From Aquimarina rhabdastrellae (GTDB lineage Bacteria > Bacteroidota > Bacteroidia > Flavobacteriales > Flavobacteriaceae), in NCBI GenBank assembly GCA_947387485.1, contig CANDNT010000001.1, positions 1,054,001 through 1,118,000 of the forward strand: a DNA stretch of 64,000 nt, in the 5' to 3' direction. The translations under genes and the position numbers were made by a program. Below the pieces are notes generated by a model that had not been told where the DNA came from, ran no database searches, and was given only the letters and a program-made list of their open reading frames with translations. Below are positions 10,165 through 19,053 of this stretch, piece after piece. Each line of letters begins with the position of its first letter. Positions within the stretch are counted from its first letter, which is position 1.

Positions 10165-10800
10165 TTATTGTTTTCTTCCCACAAATCTAATAACAGCTCC
10201 TACTCCATTATGAAAAGTTCCTTCTTTAAGTGTTACTTCTTCTTCTAATGTAATGATATCATAAGCTTTAAAATCTCTTAGTATCTCTTCTTTTGAATAG
10301 AGCTGTGTTATATCTTTTGGCCCTCCTACTGCAGGGTTTTTGGCATTATAACTCAAGTGTTTTTTACTAAATGCCTCAAAAATGATAATGCCTCCTGGTT
10401 TTAGATAACTATTAAGTTTGGTATGAAACTTACTTTTATCAGCTGCCAAAAAATGAGCATAAATTAACCCTATAGCATCAAATGATGCTGGTTTAAACGT
10501 TAAATCTGCCAAATCTGCTACTTGGTATGTTATCTCTACCTTATGCTCTTTTGCTAATTCAAATGCTTTGTCTTTTCCTGTTTCGCTTATATCAAGAGAA
10601 GTCACTTCCCATCCTTGTGTTGCTGCATAGACTCCATTACGCCCTTCTCCATCTGCTGGCATAAGGATTTTCCCTGAAGGAAACTGTGCTAACCATTTTT
10701 CAAAAAACACATTAGGTTGTTTTCCGTATGCAAAACTAGACTGCTTATAGCGTTCGTTCCATTTTTGATGCCATATGCTATTTTTATTTACTTCACTCAT
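10165..10800 (-). CDS. Class I SAM-dependent methyltransferase (TehB/TPMT-like)
   Basis: A 211-residue cytoplasmic methyltransferase. The start has WNERYKQSSFAYGKQPN, typical of the tellurite/thiopurine-methyltransferase-like group. The SAM-binding region at ~43-75 has ILMPADGEGRNGVYAA in the motif I position and an acidic residue (SLDIS) ending the second strand. DAIGLIYAHF and LKPGGIIIFEAF follow as motifs IV and V. The substrate cannot be told; members act on tellurite, thiols or small molecules. It probably shares a transcript with the adenylate-kinase-like gene downstream. Confidence 0.85.
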   Translation of the reverse strand: MSEVNKNSIWHQKWNERYKQSSFAYGKQPNVFFEKWLAQFPSGKILMPADGEGRNGVYAATQGWEVTSLDISETGKDKAFELAKEHKVEITYQVADLADLTFKPASFDAIGLIYAHFLAADKSKFHTKLNSYLKPGGIIIFEAFSKKHLSYNAKNPAVGGPKDITQLYSKEEILRDFKAYDIITLEEEVTLKEGTFHNGVGAVIRFVGRKQ

Positions 10801-10903
10801 TATCTTATCTTTTAATAAATTAAAATCTTAATGTTCTTGATGTAAACAAAAGTAGTAGCTGTTATCTTCTTTATAGTAGGACAATTTTTAAGTTTTACAG
10901 TAC

Positions 10904-11755
10904 TTAATTAAAGTTCTTTCTGAAGTCTTCTGGAGAATAGTTCGTATGTTTTTTAAAGAATCTAATAAAATACGAGACATCTTCATATCCCAAATGATGT
11001 GCTATTTGATTGATTTTATTCGTTGTTGCAAGAAGATATCTTTTGGCTTCAAGTATGATATATTCATTAATAACATCAGAACATGTTTTTCCAAGCATTT
11101 TCTTAGTCATACTATTGAGTTGGTATGGTGTCATATGCATCAATGCTGCATACTGCTTTACTTGTTTTTTTGTAGTACTCTGTGTTTCTATTAATTGTAA
11201 TAGTTTTTCTAATCGTTCTCGATCGTATGATTTTTCTTTTTCTTGTGTATCTTCTTTTATTCTAAGTAGTTCAATAAATAACAATTTTAAATTGGCTTTG
11301 ATTGCTGTTGTATATGCTTTTGGTTTTTGGGTAAATTCTAGATAAATAGCTTCTAACTTAGCTTTAATGTTTTGAAATGGTATTTTTTCTAATTCATATA
11401 AATTAGTCACAGTTACTGATTGTAATATAGTTTGTATTAAAGGATAGTTTGCTGCAAAGAATTCTTTTTTGAAATGCAACATATATCCTTTACTATTAGC
11501 GTCGAGTGAAATTTGATGTACTTGCCCTGGTTTTATAATATAAAAGTCTTGTGCGCATATCTTATAGGATTTAAGATCTATCTCATGTACACCTGTTGCT
11601 TGTTCTAACAATAAAAGATAATAGTAATCATGCCTATGCAGTTTTTGAGTCATGGGTTGTCCTTGCAATAAGGATTCGACTTTATCTATATTGAAATAAG
11701 ACTCTTCATCTACTTGATTGGATGTTATAAGTTGTCGTATTTCAATTTTTTTCAT
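10904..11755 (-). CDS. AraC family transcriptional regulator
   Basis: A 283-residue regulator with an N-terminal cupin-like sensing domain (~20-130; LHRHDYYYLLLLEQ, then IIKPGQVHQI) and a C-terminal double helix-turn-helix of AraC type (~185-280). The second HTH has the family signature INQIAHHLGYEDVSYFIRFF ending YSPEDFRK. It is the last gene of a minus-strand cluster, 6 nt after the phosphatase gene and with chrA upstream, so it may control that cluster. The ligand is unknown. Confidence 0.92.
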   Translation of the reverse strand: MKKIEIRQLITSNQVDEESYFNIDKVESLLQGQPMTQKLHRHDYYYLLLLEQATGVHEIDLKSYKICAQDFYIIKPGQVHQISLDANSKGYMLHFKKEFFAANYPLIQTILQSVTVTNLYELEKIPFQNIKAKLEAIYLEFTQKPKAYTTAIKANLKLLFIELLRIKEDTQEKEKSYDRERLEKLLQLIETQSTTKKQVKQYAALMHMTPYQLNSMTKKMLGKTCSDVINEYIILEAKRYLLATTNKINQIAHHLGYEDVSYFIRFFKKHTNYSPEDFRKNFN

Positions 11756-11761
11756 GATTTC

Positions 11762-12109
11762 TTAAAAATTTTCAAGATATGGTATAACTTTTTCTTCTAA
11801 TAACTGAATTAATTCTTTTTGGTAATACTTAAATCGATCTGGAATATTAAGCACCTTTATCTTAAAATCATATTTTTCTTTAGTTTGAGAATTGATTAAT
11901 TTCTTATGTCTTTTTTCCATTACTAAAATTAAATCAGCCCATTTTACTAATTCTTCAGTTAAAGGATTTGTACCTTCTTTATGGCATATTTTTAAATTAG
12001 TTCCTGCTGAATCAAATAGAAATTGATCAACATATCTAGATGAGAAATAATCATCTGCAGTTTTAGAGCGTTGCTTATTGGCTGAGCAAATAAATAATAT
12101 ATTGTTCAT
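11762..12109 (-). CDS. Small tyrosine-phosphatase-like protein (low-molecular-weight PTP type)
   Basis: A compact 115-residue protein. The N terminus ILFICSANKQRSKTAD contains the phosphatase loop C-x5-R (Cys8...Arg14). ADLILVMEKRHKK matches the region before the DPxD loop of low-molecular-weight phosphatases, while the loop itself is altered (LNIPDRFKYY, with a single Asp). This fits the COG4551 group of short predicted tyrosine phosphatases. It sits between chrA (4-nt gap) and an araC gene (6-nt gap). Activity on protein phosphotyrosine is assumed from the family only. Confidence 0.8.
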   Translation of the reverse strand: MNNILFICSANKQRSKTADDYFSSRYVDQFLFDSAGTNLKICHKEGTNPLTEELVKWADLILVMEKRHKKLINSQTKEKYDFKIKVLNIPDRFKYYQKELIQLLEEKVIPYLENF

Positions 12110-12113
12110 TCTT

Positions 12114-13226
12114 TTATATCAATTGCAATCCATATCCTATAATACTTCCTCCTAATATGATCCATAACGGACTTACTTTTTTATATCCAAAGCTTATTAC
12201 TATACTCAAAAGCATTAGTATTATAGCTCTCCAGTCAAAAATCATCTGGTATCCCAATTTTAAACTCACAGCAATCATAATACCTACTGCTCCTGCATTA
12301 ACAGCTTCTAAGAAATGACTCAACAACTTTGACTTTCGCAAAAGCGGTATAAGTTTCACTAATAATCCAACTAAGAAAAAAGAAGGTAAAAACATCCCTA
12401 ACGAAGCCCATAAAGCTCCAGATATACCATTGAGCTGATACCCTATAAAAGTTGATGTTGTTAATACTGGTCCTGGCGTAAATTGCCCCATTGCTATAGC
12501 ATCTAAAAGCTGATTTTTAGTAAGCCATCCTAAGTTTTCTACCAATTCTGCATCGATATAAGCTATTAAAACATATCCACTCCCAAAAAGAATCAATGCT
12601 ATTTTAAGAAAATAAAAGAAAATCGAAGTACTACTCTGTATACTTATCGGTTTTAATAACCATAACAAAGGTGTAAAAAATACTACTGTCTTATTTTGTT
12701 GTTGCAGCATAAGCCATAGCATGCCTAATAATCCACTACCTATAATAAGCATAAACTCATCTATACCTAATAAAGATAATCCTGTAACTATAATTCCGAT
12801 TATTATAAGTTGCCATGTTTTAAAGGCTTTTTTTCCTAGTTTATAAGAGGCATTACAAATAATCCCTATCACAGCTGGTTTGATCCCATAAAAAAATGGA
12901 GCAATGGCTGGTACTGTTCCATAATGACTATAAACCATCGCCAATAATAACGTAAAAAATACTGCTGGGGTGATAAATGCTAATCCCCCGATCCATAATC
13001 CTGCCCAGCCTGCTCTTACATAACCACAATGCATAGTCATTTGTGTTGAATTAGGTCCAGGAACAAGGTTTGTAGCTCCGATCATGTCTAGGAAATATTG
13101 CCGTGTCATCCACTGTCGTTTAGTAACGACCTCATCTTCCATCATTGCGATATGTGCTGCAGGTCCGCCAAAAGCAATACATCCTAATTTAAAAAACAAT
13201 GTAAAGACTTCTTTTAATGGGGTCAT
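12114..13226 (-). CDS. chrA: Chromate transporter ChrA (two-domain form)
   Basis: A 370-residue inner-membrane protein with about ten hydrophobic segments and two homologous CHR domains. The first has FGGPAAH near residue 20 and NLVPGPNSTQ near 53. The second has FGSGYVL and GQFTPGPVLTTST. These are the conserved motifs of ChrA transporters, which export chromate (CHR superfamily). The length matches the long-chain form. It is the third gene of a five-gene minus-strand cluster with gaps of at most 18 nt, upstream of a small phosphatase and an AraC regulator. Confidence 0.92.
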   Translation of the reverse strand: MTPLKEVFTLFFKLGCIAFGGPAAHIAMMEDEVVTKRQWMTRQYFLDMIGATNLVPGPNSTQMTMHCGYVRAGWAGLWIGGLAFITPAVFFTLLLAMVYSHYGTVPAIAPFFYGIKPAVIGIICNASYKLGKKAFKTWQLIIIGIIVTGLSLLGIDEFMLIIGSGLLGMLWLMLQQQNKTVVFFTPLLWLLKPISIQSSTSIFFYFLKIALILFGSGYVLIAYIDAELVENLGWLTKNQLLDAIAMGQFTPGPVLTTSTFIGYQLNGISGALWASLGMFLPSFFLVGLLVKLIPLLRKSKLLSHFLEAVNAGAVGIMIAVSLKLGYQMIFDWRAIILMLLSIVISFGYKKVSPLWIILGGSIIGYGLQLI

Positions 13227-13243
13227 AATCTTATCAATAATAT

Positions 13244-13780
13244 TTACAGTAAATTATCTTTTATAATCCCAAAAACTCTATTGTCTGGATTATCACTATC
13301 CTTTTTATCCGGAATCAACTTAAAATTATTCTTTTGTAATATACGTATCGAAGCTTCGTTTTTATAACTGGTATAGGCTTCTATCACTTCTAATTGTAAT
13401 GTTTTAAATCCATAGTTTATTACTGTAGCAATAGCCTCGGTCATGATTCCTTGATTGTAAAATTGCGGACTTAAATCATACCCTATTTCGGCTTGTTTGC
13501 GATCTTCAGAAAAATTCCATAAGCAGATAGATCCTATCATCTCTGGATTATCTTTTAGGTTAATACTCCAATAAATATTAGCCTTATCAACATAGCCTTG
13601 ATCTATTTTGGATATGAATTGTACAGCTTCTTCGATAGATTTTGTTTGTCCTCTTTTTACATATTGATTTACAATTGTATCAGATCTTAAAAACAAAACT
13701 GCATTTGCATCATCTTTTGTGGGTTTTCTTAATAATAACCTTGCTGTTTGTAATTGTGGAAAATCAGTTTCTTTTGTCAT
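13244..13780 (-). CDS. GNAT family N-acetyltransferase (RimJ/RimL type)
   Basis: A 178-residue acetyltransferase starting with TARLLLRKPTKDDANAV, the typical beta1 segment of the RimJ/RimL-like GNAT_3 group. The acetyl-CoA site region EIGYDLSPQFYNQGIMTEAI is present, though the usual G-x-G after Q/R is changed to NQGI. NEASIRILQKNNF matches the final conserved motif. The acceptor is unknown. It lies 17 nt upstream of chrA and 17 nt after a second GNAT gene. Confidence 0.88.
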   Translation of the reverse strand: MTKETDFPQLQTARLLLRKPTKDDANAVLFLRSDTIVNQYVKRGQTKSIEEAVQFISKIDQGYVDKANIYWSINLKDNPEMIGSICLWNFSEDRKQAEIGYDLSPQFYNQGIMTEAIATVINYGFKTLQLEVIEAYTSYKNEASIRILQKNNFKLIPDKKDSDNPDNRVFGIIKDNLL

Positions 13781-13797
13781 TTTTTGATTGTTATTTT

Positions 13798-14346
13798 TTA
13801 GTTTTTCGAATTGAAATATTGTGTTTTACTTATACTAAATACGTTAACTGGAATTCCGTCATAGGACGCCAAATGTTTTTCTAGAGACATCCCATTTTTA
13901 ATAGCTACACGCTCACTTCCTATATTATCTATATGTACTACAGAAATCAACGATTCGCTAAAATTGTGTTCAAAAGCATATTCTTTACATTTCTTTGCTG
14001 CTTCTGATGCGTAACCTTTACCCCAAAATTGTGGCAATATCGAATAACCTATTTCTAAACGTTCTTCTCCCTCTACTGTTTGTACTAATAAGCCACATTG
14101 CCCTACAAAAGCATTAGTTTCTTTATCAATTAGCACATTCATTCCTCCTAAGTCATTTTCATATCGATGAAATACTTTATTAAACCATAACTGACATAAT
14201 TCTCTTGCACTCTTATTTGGGTCTAATCCCAAAAACACAGCTACATTTTCTTTTTCGAATAAGTGTTGCCAAGTTTCAAAATCTTCTTTTTTTAATACTC
14301 TAAAAGTTAATCGTGCTGTTTCTTCTCCTGTTAAAATGTATTTCAT
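13798..14346 (-). CDS. GNAT family N-acetyltransferase (RimJ/RimL type)
   Basis: A 182-residue GNAT protein. ETARLTFRVLKKEDFETW opens the fold, EIGYSILPQFWGKGYASEAA gives a complete acetyl-CoA pyrophosphate loop (Q-x-x-G-x-G/A type), and NIGSERVAIKNGM is the closing motif. It is the first gene of the cluster running to the AraC gene at 10904. It differs clearly from the neighbouring GNAT gene, so the pair is not a recent duplication. The substrate is unknown. Confidence 0.88.
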   Translation of the reverse strand: MKYILTGEETARLTFRVLKKEDFETWQHLFEKENVAVFLGLDPNKSARELCQLWFNKVFHRYENDLGGMNVLIDKETNAFVGQCGLLVQTVEGEERLEIGYSILPQFWGKGYASEAAKKCKEYAFEHNFSESLISVVHIDNIGSERVAIKNGMSLEKHLASYDGIPVNVFSISKTQYFNSKN

Positions 14347-14416
14347 TTTCTCCTATTATATAGCTTTCAATATACATTTCTTATAGTTACTTTTCAAATA
14401 CACTACTAGATATTTA

Positions 14417-14707
14417 TTACTTCTTTTTAAACCATCGCATACACTTCTTTAATATCTTATTAAACATTTTTAAATCTTTATTTATAAGCTCTTTTTCTCT
14501 TGAAGAAACTTTACTTTTAAAAGATTCCAACGAAGGTTTTAGGATAGCCATATCCTTTTTAATAGCATCTTTTTCCCATTGACTTGTTCCCTGCTTTAAT
14601 TCTTCTATCAATTTTGAGAATTGAATATTTATTTGTTCACCTTGAGTGGAGTTATTCCATATTTCTTTTAGCTCTTCCCATGGTTCTTTGTTTATCTGTT
14701 CTGTCAT
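14417..14707 (-). CDS. Hypothetical protein encoded with ECF sigma factor
   Basis: A 96-residue highly charged, fully helical protein with no membrane segment and no zinc-binding motif, so it is not a standard transmembrane or ZAS anti-sigma factor. The C terminus is strongly basic (MRWFKKK). It starts one base after the stop of the sigma-factor gene, which implies translational coupling and suggests a partner or modulator of that sigma factor. I do not recognise the family. Confidence 0.7.
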   Translation of the reverse strand: MTEQINKEPWEELKEIWNNSTQGEQINIQFSKLIEELKQGTSQWEKDAIKKDMAILKPSLESFKSKVSSREKELINKDLKMFNKILKKCMRWFKKK

Positions 14708-14708
14708 C

Positions 14709-15215
14709 TTATTTTATTTTTTGAGTTATACAATGGAGCAGTATTTTCTTTATTCGTTTCATCTTTACCGCTACGTGATTTTCTGTTAATCCTGTAATCT
14801 CACCTATTTCTTTATACTTCAATCCTTCTAAACTGAGTATTACAATAGCGCGTTCTTCTTCTTTTAATAAAGCTATACATGCTCTAAGCGCAGTTATCTT
14901 TAATTCTTCTTCTAGAGCTATATTATCTGCTTTAGGTATAAACTCTATAGCCTCTAATTGCGTGGTTTTTGAGTTTTTTTTACCAAATCGTGTATTGGCT
15001 CTACCACACACATTCAAGGCTATACTATATATCCATGTATTGATTTTGGATTTCCCTTTAAACGTTGGTAACGCTTTCCATAATTGATATACAACTTCTT
15101 GAAAAAGATCCTGAGGTTCTATGGGATTAACTGCATATATCTTACATATCCTATAAATACTCCCTTTGTTTTCTTCGAGTATCTGTTCAAAATTAATTTT
15201 TGAGTGCTTTTGCAT
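14709..15215 (-). CDS. ECF-type RNA polymerase sigma factor
   Basis: A 168-residue sigma-70 family member with region 2 at ~20-90 (DLFQEVVYQLWKALPTF, then INTWIYSIALNVC) and region 4 at ~110-160 (EERAIVILSLEGLKYKEIGEITGLTENHV). Regions 1 and 3 are absent, as in extracytoplasmic-function sigma factors. The next gene is coupled to it. Flavobacterial ECF sigma factors usually sit beside an anti-sigma gene; here the partner is not a recognisable anti-sigma protein. Confidence 0.92.
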   Translation of the reverse strand: MQKHSKINFEQILEENKGSIYRICKIYAVNPIEPQDLFQEVVYQLWKALPTFKGKSKINTWIYSIALNVCGRANTRFGKKNSKTTQLEAIEFIPKADNIALEEELKITALRACIALLKEEERAIVILSLEGLKYKEIGEITGLTENHVAVKMKRIKKILLHCITQKIK

Positions 15216-15383
15216 CTTTTATCTGCTTTCATTCATATATGTTAGTGACAACGGTTATGAAAATATGACAAGAATTCTGATTTATTTTTTATTTCACCTA
15301 TTTTTTATGAAGATATTTTGCACTCTTGTACGATATAGCTGCCTTTTATCGATTTCTTTATATTTTGAATAGTGTTATTTTTA

Positions 15384-15412
15384 TTTGTTAGCACGAAAAA
15401 ACAGTATTTTTG
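15384..15412 (+). promoter_or_regulatory. Bacteroidetes-type promoter for the DUF4197 gene
   Basis: TTTG at 15384-15387, a 17-bp spacer, and TATTTTTG at 15405-15412 match the -33/-7 consensus TTTG / TAnnTTTG. Transcription would start about 20 nt before the ATG at 15437. Confidence 0.75.
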
Positions 15413-15436
15413 TTTTATAAACTAAAACCTCATACT

Positions 15437-16153
15437 ATGAAAAGATTTCTTATGCTTTTATTGGTTATCACAATGTCTAGCTGTGCCGAATTACAACAGA
15501 TTGCAGAAAACTTACCGCAACAAACTGGTGGCTTTGGATTGAGTAATGTTGATATCGGTAATGGTTTGCGAGAAGCTTTGGATAAAGGTATTGATAAACA
15601 AGTAACCAAGTTGACACAAAAAGATGGTTTCTTTAAAAATCAACTGGTCAAAATTGCTTTACCAGAAGAATTACAAAAAGTTGATAAAGCGCTACGTGAT
15701 ATTGGTTTAAGTAGTCTTGCAGATGAAGGTTTAAAAGTACTTAATCGTGCTGCCGAGGATGCTGTAAAAGAAGCAACTCCTATCTTTGTAGATGCTGTAA
15801 AAGGAATCACATTTGCCGATGCAAAAAATATCTTATTAGGTAGTGATGATGCAGCTACTCAATATTTATCAGGTAGAACGCGTACGGCTCTTTACGGAAA
15901 GTTTAGCCCAGTTATTAACACTTCTCTAGCTAGAGTTGGTGCTACAGAAGTATGGTCGAATATTATTACTAAATACAATACTATACCTTTTACTAAAAAA
16001 GTTAATCCTGATTTAACAGATTATGTTACAGGACAAGCACTAGAAGGGGTTTACAAAATGATTGCTGTAGAAGAAAACGAAATTCGTAATAAAATTGGAG
16101 CTCGTACTACAGATCTATTACGTAAAGTATTTGCTTTACAAGATGGGCGATAA
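15437..16153 (+). CDS. DUF4197 domain-containing lipoprotein
   Basis: A 238-residue exported lipoprotein. I chose the ATG at 15437 because it is followed at once by a lipoprotein signal peptide (MKRFLMLLLVITMSSC, lipobox cysteine at residue 16) and lies just after a good promoter; an in-frame ATG at 15410 lies inside the promoter. The mature part is a helical DUF4197 domain, including the region GSDDAATQYLSGRT. The family is widespread in proteobacteria and Bacteroidetes and has no assigned function. Confidence 0.87.
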   Translation: MKRFLMLLLVITMSSCAELQQIAENLPQQTGGFGLSNVDIGNGLREALDKGIDKQVTKLTQKDGFFKNQLVKIALPEELQKVDKALRDIGLSSLADEGLKVLNRAAEDAVKEATPIFVDAVKGITFADAKNILLGSDDAATQYLSGRTRTALYGKFSPVINTSLARVGATEVWSNIITKYNTIPFTKKVNPDLTDYVTGQALEGVYKMIAVEENEIRNKIGARTTDLLRKVFALQDGR

Positions 16154-16172
16154 TAAGTCTGTAACTTAACTA

Positions 16173-16217
16173 AAAACAAAAACAGTATTCTATTAATTAG
16201 AATGCTGTTTTTGTTTT
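16173..16217. terminator. Bidirectional terminator between convergent genes
   Basis: ACAAAAACAGTATTCTA and TAGAATGCTGTTTTTGT form a long stem around TTAAT, with A and T tracts on each side. It serves both the DUF4197 gene and the convergent response-regulator gene. Confidence 0.85.
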
Positions 16218-16936
16218 TATACCTTTTTACCTTCTATCTTTTCAAAAAAGGCTTTGCGATATGTATTCCCTATTGGCAGTTCATTATCATGTATCCAAAC
16301 TGAGGTATTTTCTATCTTATCTATCACATCTAGTGCTATAATAAAAGATTTATGTATTTGAATAAATCTCGTCTCTGGTAATTCTTCTTTGAGTTGTTTT
16401 AAGGTTTTATATATAATGATCTGTTCGTTTTTGAGATGTACTGCCAGGTAGTTTTTTAATCCTTCTATATATAATATATCTGATACAAATACTTTTACAT
16501 AATTGTGTTTACCATCTGTTTTAAAGAAAAAATATGCCTCACTAGCTTCTTTTGTTTCCACGGCCACCTTTTCATCTTCTTTAGGTTGCAATTTTAGACA
16601 TGCTTGATAAAATCGATCAAAAGCTATTGGTTTTACCAAATAATCTACAGCACTAAGTTCAAACCCGTCAATTGCATATTGGGGATATGCTGTTGTAAAA
16701 ATAATCTTTGTATTAGTTTTTAATAATTTAGATAATTGTAAACCTGTTAATTCTGGCATTTGGATATCTAGAAAAACCACATCTATCTCAGTATTGTCTA
16801 CTATTTTTAATACTTCTAATGGATTTGTATATGTTGCTATACATTCCATAAAAGGTATTTTTGTAATATACCGTTCTAAAATTCGTATTGCTGGTGGTTC
16901 GTCATCTATAATGACACATCTTATTGTTTTATTCAT
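16217..16936 (-). CDS. LytTR family response regulator
   Basis: A 239-residue two-component regulator. The receiver domain (~5-120) has the acidic pair CVIIDDE, the phosphoacceptor Asp in VVFLDIQMPELTG, and the conserved Lys in DYLVKPI. The C-terminal LytTR DNA-binding domain (~140-236) has ILYIEGLKNYLAVHL and FIQIHKSFIIALDVI. Its start overlaps the kinase gene by 4 nt, so the two are translationally coupled. Direct repeats of the kind recognised by LytTR domains lie upstream of the pair at 18030-18059. Confidence 0.95.
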   Translation of the reverse strand: MNKTIRCVIIDDEPPAIRILERYITKIPFMECIATYTNPLEVLKIVDNTEIDVVFLDIQMPELTGLQLSKLLKTNTKIIFTTAYPQYAIDGFELSAVDYLVKPIAFDRFYQACLKLQPKEDEKVAVETKEASEAYFFFKTDGKHNYVKVFVSDILYIEGLKNYLAVHLKNEQIIIYKTLKQLKEELPETRFIQIHKSFIIALDVIDKIENTSVWIHDNELPIGNTYRKAFFEKIEGKKV

Positions 16937-17973
16937 AACGGTATTTTTAAATAGGCTTTAAAATGTGTTTCAGTTTCTTCATTATGCATCGTATAGTTGT
17001 CTTTATACATTAGCGTTAATCGCTTTTGTATATTATTCATTCCTATACCTTTTTCCATATATTTCTCTGAGGTATTCTTTTTATTATAGGTTTCTATTTC
17101 TAGAAAAGTATCCTTTATTTTAATGTGTATATTAGCTGGATCATTATGATTGTTAATCACTCCATGTTTAAATACATTTTCTACAAAATGAATCATTAAT
17201 AACGAAGGTACTTGTTGTATGGTAACGTCTCCTTGTATTTGAAAATCTACAGCAAATTGATCTTCAAATCTTTTTTTATAAAAGTAAATATAGTCTTGTA
17301 AAAATTTAAGCTCTTTTGCTAATGGTAAAACATCATGCTGAGTTTCATATGTCACATATTGCAGTAACTGTGAAAGCTTCATTACTCCTTCTGCAGTTTC
17401 TGGTTGTGTATCAAATAATTCTTCATAAAAACTATTTAATGTATTCAATAAAAAATGAGGTTCTATTTGGGATTTCAATACGTTTAATGCTGCTTTTTTA
17501 TGTTCAATCTCTAATTGATGGATTTTATTTCTTGTCTTTAACGTTTTAAAATATAAAAAGACTAAGCTACTATACAAACATGCTCTAAGAGTATAATATA
17601 TCCCATCAAACAAATACCTTCTACTAAATTCTTCACTATCGATATAATAATTATGAGCTCCAGTTAAATTATATAGTAGTACTTCATCTAATACATATCG
17701 TATTCCCATAAACAGGATTAATAGAACCAGAAACCCTCCTGCGTATTGTACAAACTTTTTGGTATACAAATATCGAGGAGCAAATATCTTATAATTAAGC
17801 GTATAGATAACGCCATAAAATACTAGATTAAAAGATATTCCCATCAAATAATACGGATATTTAAATTGAAGGGGAGCATATTTATTTTCAGTTACATAAT
17901 TCCATCCCATATCCATAATGATCAGTATTAGGATAAGGATAATATTATACTTTAATTCTTTATTCAGTTTCAT
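16933..17973 (-). CDS. Sensor histidine kinase, LytS/YehU type
   Basis: A 346-residue kinase with about four N-terminal membrane segments (~10-150) and no periplasmic sensor domain. The His_kinase domain motif EPHFLLNTLNSFYEEL carries the phosphorylated His near residue 193, and a short HATPase region follows (FVENVFKHGVINN, then GIGMNNIQKRLTLMY). This matches the LytS-like kinases that pair with LytTR regulators in Bacteroidetes. The signal may be membrane-derived; it cannot be read from the sequence. Confidence 0.94.
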   Translation of the reverse strand: MKLNKELKYNIILILILIIMDMGWNYVTENKYAPLQFKYPYYLMGISFNLVFYGVIYTLNYKIFAPRYLYTKKFVQYAGGFLVLLILFMGIRYVLDEVLLYNLTGAHNYYIDSEEFSRRYLFDGIYYTLRACLYSSLVFLYFKTLKTRNKIHQLEIEHKKAALNVLKSQIEPHFLLNTLNSFYEELFDTQPETAEGVMKLSQLLQYVTYETQHDVLPLAKELKFLQDYIYFYKKRFEDQFAVDFQIQGDVTIQQVPSLLMIHFVENVFKHGVINNHNDPANIHIKIKDTFLEIETYNKKNTSEKYMEKGIGMNNIQKRLTLMYKDNYTMHNEETETHFKAYLKIPL

Positions 17974-18029
17974 TATAAAATATCTTAGACTAAGTAAATA
18001 TAGTGGGTTTAATCAGGGCTCTTTACTTT

Positions 18030-18059
18030 TTAGGACAAACCTATCGTTTCTTAGGACAA
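18030..18059 (-). promoter_or_regulatory. Direct repeat TTAGGACAA x2, candidate LytTR operator
   Basis: TTAGGACAA occurs at 18030-18038 and again at 18051-18059, a 21-bp period with a 12-bp gap. LytTR domains bind 9-bp direct repeats about 12-13 bp apart. The sites lie ~57 bp upstream of the kinase start and in the divergent region before the gene at 18196, so they could control both sides. A weaker third copy (TTACTACAA) begins at 18069. Confidence 0.55.
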
Positions 18060-18195
18060 CTCACCACTTTACTACAACAAAAAAATACATCCACAATCTC
18101 GTAGCATTTGTCCGCTAATCATTAACGTTTATATAATCTGTAAAAACGATACTGCTATTCGCTTTACTATTGCTTCATATTAAAAAACCACTATT

Positions 18196-19041
18196 ATGAA
18201 ACAATTACTTTACTTAACTATAGTATTTCTATTTACCTCGACATATGCACAACAATTAGATTCTAAAGATACTAGTACAGATTTAGAAATCCTTCTAGTA
18301 GGTACTTTTCATTTTCAAAATTATCATCCCGAAAATAACCAAGATGTAGCTCAAACAGATGTTCTTGATGTTTTATCTCCTAAAATTCAAAAAGAATTAG
18401 CCTATATCACTGATCAAATTGCAGCCTTTGCTCCTGATAAGATTTTCTTTGAATACCCATTCGCTAAACAAGCTCGCTTAGATTCAATTTATAATTCTTT
18501 TGATCAAAATTACACTATCGAAAAACACAGAAGCGAAGATTACCAATTGGCTTTTCGTACAGCAAAAAAACTAAATCATCAAAAAATTTACGGCTGTGAT
18601 TATCGAGATGCTCAATTTCCTTTTAAAGAGATGATTAGTGAAATGAAAAAGGCTAATCAAAATAAACTTATAGATCAATTTATGGGTGAACTTAAATCTT
18701 GGGAAAATGAATATAATGCTATGATTAGACAACATCAATCTTTAAAACATGCATTGTTATACCTCAACAATGATGAAAATCGTAATCGAGATGTAAATTT
18801 TTATTCAAACCTAGCTATACAAGGCGGAACTACAGACCAAATTTCGGGAGTAACTATAGCTTCAGAATGGTACCGTCGTAACTTAATGATGTGGTCTTAT
18901 ATCCAGAAACGTATTGAAACTGGTAAAGACAAAAAAATCATGATCCTTCTTGGTTCAAGCCATATCGCTATCCTAAAACAATTTATTAACCTCAATCCTA
19001 AATGGAAAACTGTAGCATTAAAAACTCTTTTAGATAATTAA
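18196..19041 (+). CDS. DUF5694 family exported protein (TraB/EreA-like fold)
   Basis: A 281-residue protein with a signal peptide (residues ~1-18, ending STYAQQ). LVGTFHFQNYHPE near residue 35 and ILLGSSHIAIL near 255 are the two His-containing ends of a putative active site, as in the TraB/PrgY and erythromycin-esterase-like proteins to which DUF5694 appears related. IFFEYPF and KIYGCDYRDA lie between them. Enzymatic activity is not proven for this family. It is the first of three plus-strand genes that diverge from the LytS/LytTR pair; the next gene starts 12 nt later. Confidence 0.8.
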   Translation: MKQLLYLTIVFLFTSTYAQQLDSKDTSTDLEILLVGTFHFQNYHPENNQDVAQTDVLDVLSPKIQKELAYITDQIAAFAPDKIFFEYPFAKQARLDSIYNSFDQNYTIEKHRSEDYQLAFRTAKKLNHQKIYGCDYRDAQFPFKEMISEMKKANQNKLIDQFMGELKSWENEYNAMIRQHQSLKHALLYLNNDENRNRDVNFYSNLAIQGGTTDQISGVTIASEWYRRNLMMWSYIQKRIETGKDKKIMILLGSSHIAILKQFINLNPKWKTVALKTLLDN

Positions 19042-19053
19042 TCCTCTTTACTT

